In this document: positions 22,510 to 32,095 of the stretch, piece after piece | Layout of the letters: each line of letters opens with the position of its first letter | Numbering within the stretch: the stretch's first letter is position 1 | Assembly (NCBI RefSeq): GCF_016735585.2 | Contig: NZ_JAERSE020000004.1 | Location: 248,001-312,000 of the forward strand | Length of the DNA stretch: 64,000 bases | From: Chryseobacterium tagetis | GTDB lineage: Bacteria > Bacteroidota > Bacteroidia > Flavobacteriales > Weeksellaceae | Direction of reading: 5' to 3' | Program-made: the position numbers and the translations under genes | The notes under the pieces: model-generated | What the model was told of the DNA's origin: nothing | Seen by the model: only the letters and a program-made list of their open reading frames with translations | The model's database searches: none

Positions 22510-24843
22510 TTATATTTTCGTCAGTTTAGCATATTTCAGGATCAGATTTTTCTCTCCTTCATGCATGAAAACCACTTTTGCTTTGATGTTTTGAGGATCT
22601 GTACCATCCAGAAAAGTGACTTCTCCGATTCCAAACCGGTCGTGTCTTACCTTATCTCCTACTTCAATATCCTGAGAAGAAGCCCCGCTTGGATTGATGA
22701 TTCTCGCCGTACTTACCGGTTTCAGCTTTCTTGGTTCTGCAATCGGTTTAGAACTTTCACTTCTTTCGATCGTTTTCTTTTCAACCCTTTTGAAGCTTTT
22801 CATTTCGGAAGGATGCTCATCAAAAATATTGGATTTTACTCCGGCATTATTGATAAAACGCTTTTCAATCGCAGGATTTACAAATTCGATATATTGCTCG
22901 TCAATTTCACTTAAGAATCTTGAAGGTTCTGCATCGGTAATTTTCCCCCACTGAAAACGTGAAACTGCGTACGTAAAAAATACCTGTTTTTCAGCTCTCG
23001 TTAGCGCAACATAGAATAAACGTCTTTCTTCCTCCAGATCTTCTCTGGTTGCCGAGCTCATGAAACTCGGGAAAAGATTTTCTTCTAAACCGACCAAGTG
23101 AACTACCGGAAACTCCAGTCCTTTTGACAAGTGAATCGTCATTAATGAAACCATGTCTTCCTCATCATCTTTCACCTGCGTATCTGCAGAAAGCGCAATA
23201 TTCTCCAAGAAGTTCGGTAAGCTCGGATCTCCATCTTCCACCTGCATCTGCTCTTCGATGAAACCCTGCATCGAGTTCATCAATTCCTGAACGTTTTCCA
23301 CTCTCGAAATCCCTTCCGGAGTCTGATCGTCTTTTAAAAATTTAATTAAACTGCTTCGTTTTGCCACTTCCATCGCCACATTATAAGCCGTTTCGGTTTT
23401 TAACAATACCTGAAATGCTTTGATCATCGACCAAAAATCATTCAGTTTGTTTAAAACGCCATTATTTAAGCCTAATTGTGGAGCATAAATCGGAAGATTA
23501 CTCAACACACTTGAAACGGCAACATTCTGAGCATCAGCAAAGACAACCAGTTTATTCTGAGTGGTTTCTCCAATTCCTCTTGCCGGATAATTAATGATTC
23601 TCATCAACGCTTCCGAGTCATTCTCATTCACCAAAAGTCGAAGATAAGCAATCAGATCTTTCACCTCTTTTCTTTGGTAGAAAGACAGCCCTCCGTATAC
23701 TTTGTACGGAATATTTTTACGTCTCAGAGCGTCTTCAAAAGCACGCGTCTGAGAGTTTGTTCTGTATAAAATGGCAAAATCACCATATTTTCTTTGTTCT
23801 CGGTTTCTGGTTTCCCAGATATTTCCGGCAACGAAATTCGCTTCATCGGCATCGGACATCGAGCGATAGACTTTGATCTTCTCCCCTTCTTCATTTTCAC
23901 TGAAAACGTTTTTCTTGAACTGCTGAAGGTTTTTTGCAATCACAACATTCGCTGCATTTACAATATTCTGAGTCGAACGGTAATTTTGCTCCAAAGCTAC
24001 CGTTACTGCATCGGGATAATCTTTTTTAAAGTTTAAGATGTTATAAATATTCGCGCCACGGAAAGAGTAAATAGACTGTGCATCGTCTCCTACCACACAA
24101 ATATTTTCAAATTTTGAAGCTAATGCTTTTACAATCAAATACTGTGAATGGTTCGTATCCTGGTACTCATCTACCAAAATATATCTGAATCTGTCCTGAT
24201 ATTTTGCTAAGACTTCAGGAAAACGAGTCAACAATTCGTTGGTTTTTAACAAGAGATCATCAAAATCCATCGATCCGTTTTTGAAACACTGATCTACATA
24301 TCTCTGATAAATTTGGCCGATAAATTTCATATTGGCTTTTTCATCAGCTTCCATCAGTTCCGGGTTTGCAAAATATGCTCTTACCGTAATCAGATTGTTT
24401 TTATAGCTGGAAATTCTTGCCTGAACTTTTTTGGGCTTATACAGATCAGCATCAATATTCATGTCTTTCAACACTTTTTTGATGACATTCAAAGCATCCT
24501 GCTGATCGTAAATGGTAAAGTTGGAAGGATAGCCCAAATAATGTGCTTCACTTCTCAGAATTCTTGCAAAAACCGAGTGAAAAGTTCCCATCCAAAGGCT
24601 TTTTGCATTGCTTTGTCCCACCACTTTTGCAATACGTTCTTTCATTTCTTTTGCCGCCTTATTGGTAAAGGTCAAAGCCAGAATATTAAAAGGATCTATT
24701 CCATTGGTGATCAAATGAGCGATACGCATGGTAAGTACACGCGTTTTTCCGGAACCGGCTCCTGCAAGTACCATCAGTGGTCCTTGTAAGGTAGTTACGG
24801 CTTCAAATTGTGATTCATTCAGTCCTTTCAAATAATCCTCCAT
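22510..24843 (-). CDS. pcrA: ATP-dependent DNA helicase PcrA/UvrD/Rep type
   Basis: A 777-residue superfamily 1 helicase used in DNA repair and replication-conflict resolution. Walker A is G-A-G-S-G-K-T near residue 29-35, motif II D-E-Y-Q-D-T, motif III G-D-D-A-Q-S-I-Y, motif V/VI T-I-H-L-S-K-G-L-E and V-A-L-T-R-A. The C-terminal about 60 residues form a Tudor-like domain (V-G-D-K-V-R-H-D-R-F-G-I-G) as in PcrA. Full length. PcrA is the usual name in non-proteobacteria; UvrD is a synonym. Confidence 0.93.
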   Translation of the reverse strand: MEDYLKGLNESQFEAVTTLQGPLMVLAGAGSGKTRVLTMRIAHLITNGIDPFNILALTFTNKAAKEMKERIAKVVGQSNAKSLWMGTFHSVFARILRSEAHYLGYPSNFTIYDQQDALNVIKKVLKDMNIDADLYKPKKVQARISSYKNNLITVRAYFANPELMEADEKANMKFIGQIYQRYVDQCFKNGSMDFDDLLLKTNELLTRFPEVLAKYQDRFRYILVDEYQDTNHSQYLIVKALASKFENICVVGDDAQSIYSFRGANIYNILNFKKDYPDAVTVALEQNYRSTQNIVNAANVVIAKNLQQFKKNVFSENEEGEKIKVYRSMSDADEANFVAGNIWETRNREQRKYGDFAILYRTNSQTRAFEDALRRKNIPYKVYGGLSFYQRKEVKDLIAYLRLLVNENDSEALMRIINYPARGIGETTQNKLVVFADAQNVAVSSVLSNLPIYAPQLGLNNGVLNKLNDFWSMIKAFQVLLKTETAYNVAMEVAKRSSLIKFLKDDQTPEGISRVENVQELMNSMQGFIEEQMQVEDGDPSLPNFLENIALSADTQVKDDEEDMVSLMTIHLSKGLEFPVVHLVGLEENLFPSFMSSATREDLEEERRLFYVALTRAEKQVFFTYAVSRFQWGKITDAEPSRFLSEIDEQYIEFVNPAIEKRFINNAGVKSNIFDEHPSEMKSFKRVEKKTIERSESSKPIAEPRKLKPVSTARIINPSGASSQDIEVGDKVRHDRFGIGEVTFLDGTDPQNIKAKVVFMHEGEKNLILKYAKLTKI

Positions 24844-24914
24844 ACAGCAAAAAATTTTGGGAACACAAAATTAGTGTATTATAAGGAGAATTCAAATTCT
24901 GATTGATGAACAAC

Positions 24915-25880
24915 TTACTGATTCGTTTTATTCCAGTCTTTACCTTTGTATTCGTAGGCGTTGGTAATATTGAAACGGTTACTATCTGTAACTGAGATGG
25001 TGAGTTTATAAGGATCTTGAAAATAAATCTTTATGGTAATGAAAGTATAATCTTGTTTTTTATTGTCTTTTATAATCATGATTCTCGGCTCATTTTTTAT
25101 GGAATGCTTTACTAAATAATCATATAAAGAAGGATCCAGAAATTCTTTTAAATCGGGAAATACCTGTTCCGGCATCTTTGTAGAGAAAGAGATCCAGTTG
25201 ATATTTTTTCTGTTATAGAAGTATTCCAGCGTTGATGCATTCCAAAATTTAGTGGTTAAATAGTTCGATGGTATATATCTCCAATCCGGAGCACACCCAT
25301 TGCCAACGATATCCATAGGTCCCCAATAAATAAGATCAATATGAAGTCTGATATTTTTCAGATTATATTTATTAATGGGTTCTAAGATTTTCCGGCTAAG
25401 CTGATTATAAATTTTGTCAATATCTTTATAATCTGTTCTTAATTTGATCATGTCAAGACTGTCTTTTCGCTTTTCGGCAGCACAATCTCGCTGATAAGGT
25501 TTCGGACAGCCAATATATTCCTCCAAACCGGGAACCGTAGGACAATTGTCATCTTTATCTAAAATTCCGTCACCATCTGTATCCGGCCACGGACAGCCAT
25601 TATTTTCTGCAGGACCCATCACTTCAGGACAGGCATCATCATTGTCAATAACTCCATCTTTGTCCTGATCCGGCCATGGACAGCCATTATTTTCAACAAA
25701 GCCTTTTTCCTTCGGACATTTATCCAAATAAAAAAGAATCCCGTCTTGATCTTCATCAGAAAGGCAACTCTTTTTATTGAAATCTTTTCGGCATTTTTTC
25801 AGGATTAACGTATTATTTACTTCCTGAGACCAAAAGCTGTTTGAAAATAGAAACAATATTAAAAACAAATAATACTTCAT
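24915..25880 (-). CDS. Secreted protein with thrombospondin type 3 repeats
   Basis: A 321-residue protein with a signal peptide (about 1-18), then two and a half calcium-binding thrombospondin type 3 repeats (about 41-130; repeated D-x-D-x-D-G-I/V-x-D-x-D-x-C-P). Each repeat carries aspartates for Ca and paired cysteines. The C-terminal about 180 residues have no family I recognise. TSP3 repeats are common in Bacteroidetes outer membrane and surface proteins, such as OmpA-like ones, but no OmpA domain is present here. Confidence 0.8.
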   Translation of the reverse strand: MKYYLFLILFLFSNSFWSQEVNNTLILKKCRKDFNKKSCLSDEDQDGILFYLDKCPKEKGFVENNGCPWPDQDKDGVIDNDDACPEVMGPAENNGCPWPDTDGDGILDKDDNCPTVPGLEEYIGCPKPYQRDCAAEKRKDSLDMIKLRTDYKDIDKIYNQLSRKILEPINKYNLKNIRLHIDLIYWGPMDIVGNGCAPDWRYIPSNYLTTKFWNASTLEYFYNRKNINWISFSTKMPEQVFPDLKEFLDPSLYDYLVKHSIKNEPRIMIIKDNKKQDYTFITIKIYFQDPYKLTISVTDSNRFNITNAYEYKGKDWNKTNQ

Positions 25881-25983
25881 GTTAAATTTAAAATAACTGT
25901 TCTAACAAAATTCTAAAAAAATATTAAAAGTAATGTAACAATTAAAGTAAATTTGGCACTAATTGACAAAACAATTTCTATTT

Positions 25984-27297
25984 ATGAAAAAGCGACTTCT
26001 TTCCGTTGCTGCAGCGGCTTTCTTTGGGATGGCTTTGAATGCACAACAAATTAAATTTGAAGAATATGACTTGCCAAACGGCCTTCACGTAATTTTACAT
26101 CAGGATAATACTGCACCGGTTGTAACGACTGGGGTAATGTACCACGTAGGTGCAAAGGATGAAGTAAAAGGAAGAACAGGTTTTGCTCACTTCTTCGAGC
26201 ACCTTTTATTTGAAGGAACACCCAACATCAAAAGAGGTGAATGGTTTAAGATAGTTTCTTCAAACGGAGGACAAAACAACGCTAACACAACAAACGACAG
26301 AACGTACTACTACGAAACTTTCCCTTCAAACAACGAACAATTGGGTCTTTGGATGGAATCTGAAAGAATGCGTCATGCAGTAATCAACCAAGTGGGTGTA
26401 GATACTCAGAGAGAGGTTGTAAAAGAAGAAAAGAGATTGAGAATGGATAACCAGCCTTATGGAAATCTATTCACTACAATTCAGAAAAACTTATTTACCA
26501 ATCACCCATATAACTGGCCAACAATCGGTTCTATGGAAGATCTGAATTCTGCTAAATTAGAAGAATTCCAGGCATTTTATAAAAAATATTACGTTCCGAA
26601 CAACGCTACTTTAGTGGTTGCAGGAGACATCAAACCTGAACAGACTAAAAAGTGGATCGAAACTTACTACGGAGGAATTCCAAAAGGAACGGTTTATCCA
26701 AAAGATTTCCCGAAAGATGCTCCTATCACTCAGGAAAAAGAAGTTACAGCAACTGACCCGAACATCCAGCTTCCGGCTTATATTTTCGCGTACAGAACTC
26801 CTGCTAACAAAGAGAAAGATGCTTATGTTTTAGATATGCTTTCTTCTTATTTAAGTAATGGTAAATCTTCAGTTTTATACAAAAAATTAGTTGATCAGGA
26901 TAAAAAAGCGCTTCAGGTAGCTGCTTTCAACCAGGGTCTTGAAGATTACAGTATTTTTGCATTCTTCGCTATCCCAATGGGACAGACTACAAAACAGGCG
27001 TTACAGTCTGACATCGATGCTGAAATCAAGAAGCTACAGACTACTTTAATTTCTGAAGATGACTATCAAAAACTTCAGAACCAATACGAAAACCAGTTTG
27101 TAAACGCAAACTCCAGTATTCAGGGAATTGCTGCTTCATTGGCAACAAACCACGTATTGATGGGTAATACGAATTTGATCAATAAAGAAATCGACATCTA
27201 CAGAGGGATCACAAGACAGGATCTTCAAAATGCGGCTAAAAAGTATCTTAATTCTAACCAAAGAATAATCATTAACTACGTACCTGAAAAAAAATAA
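25984..27297 (+). CDS. M16 family zinc metallopeptidase, catalytic member
   Basis: A 437-residue secreted peptidase with a signal peptide (1-20) and two M16 halves. The inverted zinc motif is H69-F-F-E72-H73, with the distal glutamate in the E-E-K-R region (E-V-V-K-E-E-K-R). The following gene (53 bases after) codes for a paralogue lacking the motif, the usual active/inactive arrangement. Substrates are unknown; M16 pairs often act on small unfolded peptides. Start at 25984 gives the signal peptide; TAAATTTG lies at 25948-25955. Confidence 0.92.
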   Translation: MKKRLLSVAAAAFFGMALNAQQIKFEEYDLPNGLHVILHQDNTAPVVTTGVMYHVGAKDEVKGRTGFAHFFEHLLFEGTPNIKRGEWFKIVSSNGGQNNANTTNDRTYYYETFPSNNEQLGLWMESERMRHAVINQVGVDTQREVVKEEKRLRMDNQPYGNLFTTIQKNLFTNHPYNWPTIGSMEDLNSAKLEEFQAFYKKYYVPNNATLVVAGDIKPEQTKKWIETYYGGIPKGTVYPKDFPKDAPITQEKEVTATDPNIQLPAYIFAYRTPANKEKDAYVLDMLSSYLSNGKSSVLYKKLVDQDKKALQVAAFNQGLEDYSIFAFFAIPMGQTTKQALQSDIDAEIKKLQTTLISEDDYQKLQNQYENQFVNANSSIQGIAASLATNHVLMGNTNLINKEIDIYRGITRQDLQNAAKKYLNSNQRIIINYVPEKK

Positions 27298-27350
27298 TCA
27301 TTTAAACTTTTTTAGGTTATACATGATTATTAAAAATTAAATTTTTACAA

Positions 27351-29396
27351 ATGAAAAAGCAATTAACATATATAGCTGTAGCGTTTTTATTCGCAGGAAC
27401 GGTTTCAGCACAAAAAATAGATATTAATGCAATGCCGAAGCCAGGGCCAACTCCTGCCATCAACATCGCAAAGCCAAAAACATTCCAGTTAAAGAATGGT
27501 CTTACCGTAATGGTTGTAGAAAACAACAAATTACCTAGAGTAAGCGCAAGTCTTTCTATGGACAGACCTCCGTATAACGAAGGAGCTGTAACAGGGGTAA
27601 GCGAAATCATGGCTGAACAGTTCGAAAACGGAACAACAAGCATGAGTAAAGATGATTTCAACAAAAAAGTTGATTATCTTGGAGCTAATCTTAATTTCAG
27701 TTCAGGAGGTGCTTCTTTAAACTCACTTTCAAAATATTTCCCTCAGGTTTTAGGTTTAATGTCTGATGCAATCATTAATCCTAAATTCTCTGCTGATGAA
27801 ATTCAAAATTCTAAAGAAAGAGCAATCGAAGGATTAAAATCTGACGAAAAAAATGCTTCTTCTATTGCCGGAAGAGTTTCTAACGCTTTGATGTATGGTA
27901 AAAATACTTCAAGAGGTGAATTTGAAACGGTTGAATCTATCAACAAAATTCAGTTAGCTGACGTACAAAACATTTATACAAAATATTACGCTCCTGATAA
28001 TGCTTATTTAGTAATCGTTGGAGACGTGAAATTTGATCAGGTAAAACCATTAGTTGAAAAAGCTTTCAACGGTTGGAAAAAAGCAAATACACCGATCGCA
28101 GCATTAGAGCCTGCTGAAAATGTTGCTAAAACAGAAATTAATATCGTTGATGTTCCTTCTGCTGTACAGTCTGTTGTTTCTTTGAACAACTTGAACACAC
28201 TGAAAATGAAGGATGCTAATTATTTCCCTGCAACTATCGCAAACTACATCCTTGGAGGTGGTGGTGAAGCCAGACTTTTCATGAATCTTCGTGAGAAAAA
28301 CGGATTTACTTACGGTGCTTATTCTAGCATGGTTGCAAGCAAATATTCTCCACAGTTTTCTGCAAGTGCAAGCGTAAGAAATGAGGTTACAGATAAAGCG
28401 GTGAAGGAATTCATGAACGAACTTAACGCAATCTCTACGGTAAAACCTGAAGAGCTTGATAACGCTAAAGCTAAGCTGAAAGGATCTTTCATCATGTCTT
28501 TGGAGCAGCCTGCAACGATTGCAAGATTTGCATTAAACCAAAAAGTTCAGGATCTTCCTGCTGATTTCTATACCAATTATCTGAAATCTATCGATAAAGT
28601 AACTGCTGCAGATGTTACCAATGCTGTAAAAGCTACAATTTTACCAAACCAGAGCAGAATTTTCATCGCGGGTAAAGCATCTGATATTTCTGAAGGATTG
28701 GAAAAACTGGGATATCCAGTAAAATATTTCGATAAAGACGCAAACCCTGTTGCAAAACCAACTGTACAAAAAGTTGATGCCAACGTAACAGTAGCTTCTG
28801 TTGTTGACAAGTATATCACCGCAATCGGTGGAAAAGCTAATCTGGCAAAAATCACTTCATATACAACGAATGCAAGCATGTCTATGCAAGGACAAACTCT
28901 TGACTTTAAAATTACTAAAGCTCAAGGTGGAAAAGAATTGCAAACCGTTTCTATGGGAGCAATGACTGTTCAAAAGCAAGTTTTTGACGGTAAAACAGGG
29001 TATTCTGAGCAAGGTGGACAAAAAGTTCCAATGAGTAAGGAAGAAATCGCTGAAAACCTTAAAAATACTGAACTTTTCGAAGAATTAGGTTTTGCTAAAT
29101 CTGCAGATTATAAATTAGCAGGGATTGAAAAAATCAACGGAGAAGATTCTTACGCTATTAAATCAGGTGATAAAGCTTATTATTACAGCGTAAAAACTGG
29201 TCTTAAAACAGGAGAAACTGAAACGGTAAAAGCACAGGGACAGACAATGACAATCCCTACCACTTTTGCTGATTACAAAGATGTATCAGGTGTGAAAATG
29301 CCTTACACCATCACAGTTAATCAAATGGGTATGGATATGGTTATGAAAGTAAAATCATACGATATCAATCAGGCTAAAGATTCTGATTTTAAATAA
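27351..29396 (+). CDS. M16 family peptidase homologue, non-catalytic, with C-terminal extension
   Basis: A 681-residue secreted protein with a signal peptide (1-20) and M16 halves to about residue 460. The zinc motif is absent: the position corresponding to HxxEH reads M-A-E-Q-F-E-N-G, so it should be catalytically inactive and probably forms a heterodimer with the product of the preceding gene. Residues about 480-681 form an extra domain not typical of M16. It has an Y-x-x-x-x-G-G-K-A-N repeat-like start and the T-L-D-F-K-I-T-K beta pattern of lipoprotein-carrier-like domains. Confidence 0.88.
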   Translation: MKKQLTYIAVAFLFAGTVSAQKIDINAMPKPGPTPAINIAKPKTFQLKNGLTVMVVENNKLPRVSASLSMDRPPYNEGAVTGVSEIMAEQFENGTTSMSKDDFNKKVDYLGANLNFSSGGASLNSLSKYFPQVLGLMSDAIINPKFSADEIQNSKERAIEGLKSDEKNASSIAGRVSNALMYGKNTSRGEFETVESINKIQLADVQNIYTKYYAPDNAYLVIVGDVKFDQVKPLVEKAFNGWKKANTPIAALEPAENVAKTEINIVDVPSAVQSVVSLNNLNTLKMKDANYFPATIANYILGGGGEARLFMNLREKNGFTYGAYSSMVASKYSPQFSASASVRNEVTDKAVKEFMNELNAISTVKPEELDNAKAKLKGSFIMSLEQPATIARFALNQKVQDLPADFYTNYLKSIDKVTAADVTNAVKATILPNQSRIFIAGKASDISEGLEKLGYPVKYFDKDANPVAKPTVQKVDANVTVASVVDKYITAIGGKANLAKITSYTTNASMSMQGQTLDFKITKAQGGKELQTVSMGAMTVQKQVFDGKTGYSEQGGQKVPMSKEEIAENLKNTELFEELGFAKSADYKLAGIEKINGEDSYAIKSGDKAYYYSVKTGLKTGETETVKAQGQTMTIPTTFADYKDVSGVKMPYTITVNQMGMDMVMKVKSYDINQAKDSDFK

Positions 29397-29416
29397 AAAC
29401 AGATCAATTTGATCAT

Positions 29417-29450
29417 AAAAACAGCAACAAATGTTGCTGTTTTTATTTTT
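29417..29450 (+). terminator. Terminator after the M16 pair
   Basis: AAAAACAGCAACA (29417-29429) pairs with TGTTGCTGTTTTT (29432-29444), followed by a T-run. Confidence 0.85.
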
Positions 29451-29464
29451 ACTCTATATCTTAT

Positions 29465-29495
29465 TTTGCTATTCAATAAAAAAAGATTAAATTTG
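29465..29495 (+). promoter_or_regulatory. Promoter of secG
   Basis: TTTG (29465-29468), a 19-base spacer and TAAATTTG (29488-29495) are an exact match to the flavobacterial promoter. The box ends 25 bases before the ATG. Confidence 0.7.
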
Positions 29496-29520
29496 CCTAC
29501 TCAAAAAGATATCAGAATTA

Positions 29521-29859
29521 ATGGATACTATATTTACACTATTAATGGTTCTTATTATGATTGCCAGTATTTTATTGACAATCGTTGTTATGGCTCAAAA
29601 TCCTAAAGGAGGAGGTCTTTCCAGTACATTTGGAGGTGCATCTTCTACTCAGTTTGGGGTACAAAGAACCAACGACTTTATGGAAAAAGCAACTTGGACA
29701 TTGGGAGGAACAATTATCGTTCTTATCCTGATAAGTGTAGTAATCACAGGGAAACCATCTCAAGCTGCTCCGGCACAACAACCTGTAAAAAAAGAAGCTC
29801 CTGCACAACAGTCTGCTCCGGCTTCTCAATCTACAACTCCGGTAGCTCCAACAAAATAA
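29521..29859 (+). CDS. secG: Preprotein translocase subunit SecG
   Basis: A 112-residue protein with two membrane helices (about 3-22 and 55-73) joined by the conserved P-K-G-G-G-L-S-S-T-F-G-G loop. SecG helps SecYE pass proteins across the inner membrane. The tail (A/P/Q-rich, residues about 80-112) is low-complexity. It stands alone between other genes, with its own promoter and terminator. Confidence 0.92.
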   Translation: MDTIFTLLMVLIMIASILLTIVVMAQNPKGGGLSSTFGGASSTQFGVQRTNDFMEKATWTLGGTIIVLILISVVITGKPSQAAPAQQPVKKEAPAQQSAPASQSTTPVAPTK

Positions 29860-29883
29860 AAGATTTCATCTTTATATAATAAA

Positions 29884-29912
29884 AAAGCAACTCTTTTCAG
29901 GGTTGCTTTCTT
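29884..29912. terminator. Terminator between secG and the glycosyltransferase gene
   Basis: AAAGCAAC (29884-29891) and GTTGCTTT (29902-29909) form an 8-bp stem. A T-run follows on the minus strand; on the plus strand the run is broken by Cs. Confidence 0.75.
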
Positions 29913-30746
29913 CTATTTAATTTTAATGAGTTCCAGTTTGTGCCTCAATTTTAAGCCTGCTTTGAGTAAAGAATATTGCAAAGGTTTTGATTGTCTATAA
30001 TATTTAGAAATAAAAATCTGCATCGCTCCATAGAATCTTTCAAGATAAATCTCGTTTTTTATCGTGCTTTCTCCTTTATGATGAAGAATGGAAGCTTTAC
30101 CATAATAATAGTTTTTATACCCGTTATTTAAAAGTGTATAACATAGATCAATATCTTCACCATACATAAAATAAGATTCGTCAAACCCTCCTATTTTTTC
30201 GTAAACCTCTTTTTTTATGAGACAGAAAGCTCCCGTAATTACCTCGACTTCTGCATTTTCAAATTCAGAAATATCATTTCGATAATAAGACTTTGAATCA
30301 TTATTTTTAAAGTTGGTAAAAAGTTTTTCAAAAGAATTGAACATATCCGGAACCGAACGTTTACTTTCCGGCAAAAAGTTTCCTTTTGCATCATGCATTC
30401 TTACTCCTAAGCATCCGAAGTTTTCTTTAGAATCAGTAAAACCTAGCATATCCTGAATATCATTTCCTTCCATTTCCGTATCTGGATTAAGAATTAGCAG
30501 ATATTCTCCTTTAGCAGCCTTTACCGCTTTATTATTAGCTTTAGCAAAACCTTCATTTACCGAGGAGGCTATAAAATGAACTTCCGGAAACTCAGGAATA
30601 AGATCTTCCCATGAACTATCAGTAGAAGCATTATCAATTACAATCACTTCATAAGTGATATCTTTTATACATTTCTGAATAGACAAAAGACAATCCTTCA
30701 GTAACTGAGTTACATTGTAATTGACAATAATAATTGACAGCTTCAT
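29913..30746 (-). CDS. Glycosyltransferase family 2
   Basis: A 277-residue GT-A fold glycosyltransferase: I-I-I-V-N-Y-N at the start, D-N-A-S-T-D, and the metal-binding L-N-P-D-T-E-M motif, with later G-G-F-D-E-S-Y-F-M-Y-G-E-D-I-D-L typical of rhamnosyl-type transferases. It probably adds a sugar to a surface polysaccharide. The longer frame overlaps recR; ATG 30746 lies 1 base after the recR stop, so the two are coupled. Confidence 0.87.
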   Translation of the reverse strand: MKLSIIIVNYNVTQLLKDCLLSIQKCIKDITYEVIVIDNASTDSSWEDLIPEFPEVHFIASSVNEGFAKANNKAVKAAKGEYLLILNPDTEMEGNDIQDMLGFTDSKENFGCLGVRMHDAKGNFLPESKRSVPDMFNSFEKLFTNFKNNDSKSYYRNDISEFENAEVEVITGAFCLIKKEVYEKIGGFDESYFMYGEDIDLCYTLLNNGYKNYYYGKASILHHKGESTIKNEIYLERFYGAMQIFISKYYRQSKPLQYSLLKAGLKLRHKLELIKIK

Positions 30747-30747
30747 A

Positions 30748-31359
30748 TTAATCTTTTTCATTATAAGGTAATCGGTTGATAATCGATCTTCCCAAGGAAA
30801 TTTCGTCAGCATATTCCAGTTCATCCCCAACAGAGATCCCTCTTGCAATACTGGAAAAATTCACCTTGAAATTTTTGAATTTTTTATAAATATAATACGC
30901 TGTAGTATCTCCTTCCATTGTAGCGCTCAAAGCAAAAATAAGCTCTTTTACACTCCCTTCATTCAGTTTTCTTTCAATGCTCGGAATATTTAATTGATTG
31001 GGACCTACTCCTTCCATTGGAGATATTTTTCCTCCTAAAATAAGATATTTCCCTGTATATTTTCCTGTATTTTCAATAGCTATAACATCCCGAACATCTT
31101 CAACAATGCAGATGGTCTCATCATTACGTTTATCGTTGCTACAGATCTCGCATATTTCAAAATCAGAAAAATTGTGGCAATCTTTACAGTATTTTATTTC
31201 ATTGACGAGATTAATGATAGAATTACCCAGATTGGCTGCTCTTGCAGCCGGTTGTTTTAATAAATGTAAGGCCAGCCTCAACGCCGTTTTCCTACCTATT
31301 CCGGGTAATCCGGAGATTTCATCTACTGCCTTTGCTAAAACTTTACTAGGATAATCCAT
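30748..31359 (-). CDS. recR: Recombination mediator protein RecR
   Basis: A 203-residue DNA repair protein of the RecF pathway. Features: N-terminal helix-hairpin-helix (L-P-G-I-G-R-K-T-A), a zinc finger with four cysteines (C-K-D-C ... C-E-I-C), and a Toprim domain (C-I-V-E-D-V-R-D, then M-E-G-V-G-P). Length is normal. A TATTTTTG promoter box lies only 5 bases before this ATG (31365-31372), giving a nearly leaderless transcript; the longer frame that covers the box is therefore wrong. Confidence 0.93.
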   Translation of the reverse strand: MDYPSKVLAKAVDEISGLPGIGRKTALRLALHLLKQPAARAANLGNSIINLVNEIKYCKDCHNFSDFEICEICSNDKRNDETICIVEDVRDVIAIENTGKYTGKYLILGGKISPMEGVGPNQLNIPSIERKLNEGSVKELIFALSATMEGDTTAYYIYKKFKNFKVNFSSIARGISVGDELEYADEISLGRSIINRLPYNEKD

Positions 31360-31472
31360 AACTACAAAAATAAAATAAAAAGCCGAGTATTTATAGTTTG
31401 AGTACTTTAAAATCACCATCCTTTATTATAAAAATTTTATCTTTGAGCCTAAATATGAAAAAAATAAACTAA

Positions 31473-32078
31473 ATGGTACTTAACAATCTAAATTATCCAT
31501 TAGATTTTAAATTTAAAATCACAACTTTAGCCAGCGATTTTAACATTACAGACAGGCACGGAAATTATGTAGCGTATGTTCGTCAAAAAATGTTCAAGCT
31601 AAAAGAAGATGTTATTGTTTTTAATGATGAAAGCAAATCGAAGGAGCTTTTCAGAATCAGAGCGAATCAATGGATAGATTTCAATGCATCTTATTCTTTA
31701 AATGACTTAATCGACAATAAAAACTACGGAAGATTAGCAAGAAAAGGAATGCGTTCTCTATGGAAAGCAAGCTATGATATCTTAGACACTCAGGATCAGC
31801 CGAAATTTAAAATTCAGGAAGACAGTGCATGGGTAAGATTCTGGGACAGTTTTGTAGGAGAAATTCCGATCATAGGAATGTTTACAGGCTACTTCCTAAA
31901 TCCTTCTTACACAGTAACGGGAGTCGATGGAAAAGCTTATTTCAAATTAAAGAAAATGCCTTCATTCTTCGGAAGAAGATTTCAGCTTGACAGACTTATT
32001 GATATTGATGACGAGGAAGAAAGTTTAGTTATTCTTTCTCTACTAATGATGGTTCTGCTAGAAAGAGCCAGAGGATAA
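31473..32078 (+). CDS. LURP-one-related (Tubby-like beta-barrel) protein, tentative
   Basis: A 201-residue cytoplasmic protein with no signal peptide. It has strands with the F-K-L-K-E-D-V-I-V-F and D-G-K-A-Y-F-K-L-K patterns of LURP-one/phospholipid-scramblase-like folds, a hydrophobic hairpin I-P-I-I-G-M-F-T-G-Y-F near residues 130-142, and an acidic-then-hydrophobic C terminus (D-I-D-D-E-E-E-S-L-V-I-L-S-L-L-M-M). Function is unknown. TATCTTTG at 31438-31445 is a likely promoter. Confidence 0.55.
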   Translation: MVLNNLNYPLDFKFKITTLASDFNITDRHGNYVAYVRQKMFKLKEDVIVFNDESKSKELFRIRANQWIDFNASYSLNDLIDNKNYGRLARKGMRSLWKASYDILDTQDQPKFKIQEDSAWVRFWDSFVGEIPIIGMFTGYFLNPSYTVTGVDGKAYFKLKKMPSFFGRRFQLDRLIDIDDEEESLVILSLLMMVLLERARG

Positions 32079-32095
32079 CCTAAACATACAACCAC

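Noticed and set aside
24313..24789. 158-codon open frame on the plus strand
   Set aside because: Lies antisense inside the helicase gene, with Cys/His/Ile/Phe-rich composition typical of a shadow frame.
27351..29396. Pseudogene because the zinc motif is missing
   Set aside because: The frame is intact and full length, and inactive partners are normal in bacterial M16 pairs.
29409..29606. 65-codon open frame before secG
   Set aside because: Overlaps the terminator and the secG promoter and gene in another frame; no ribosome site or conserved sequence.
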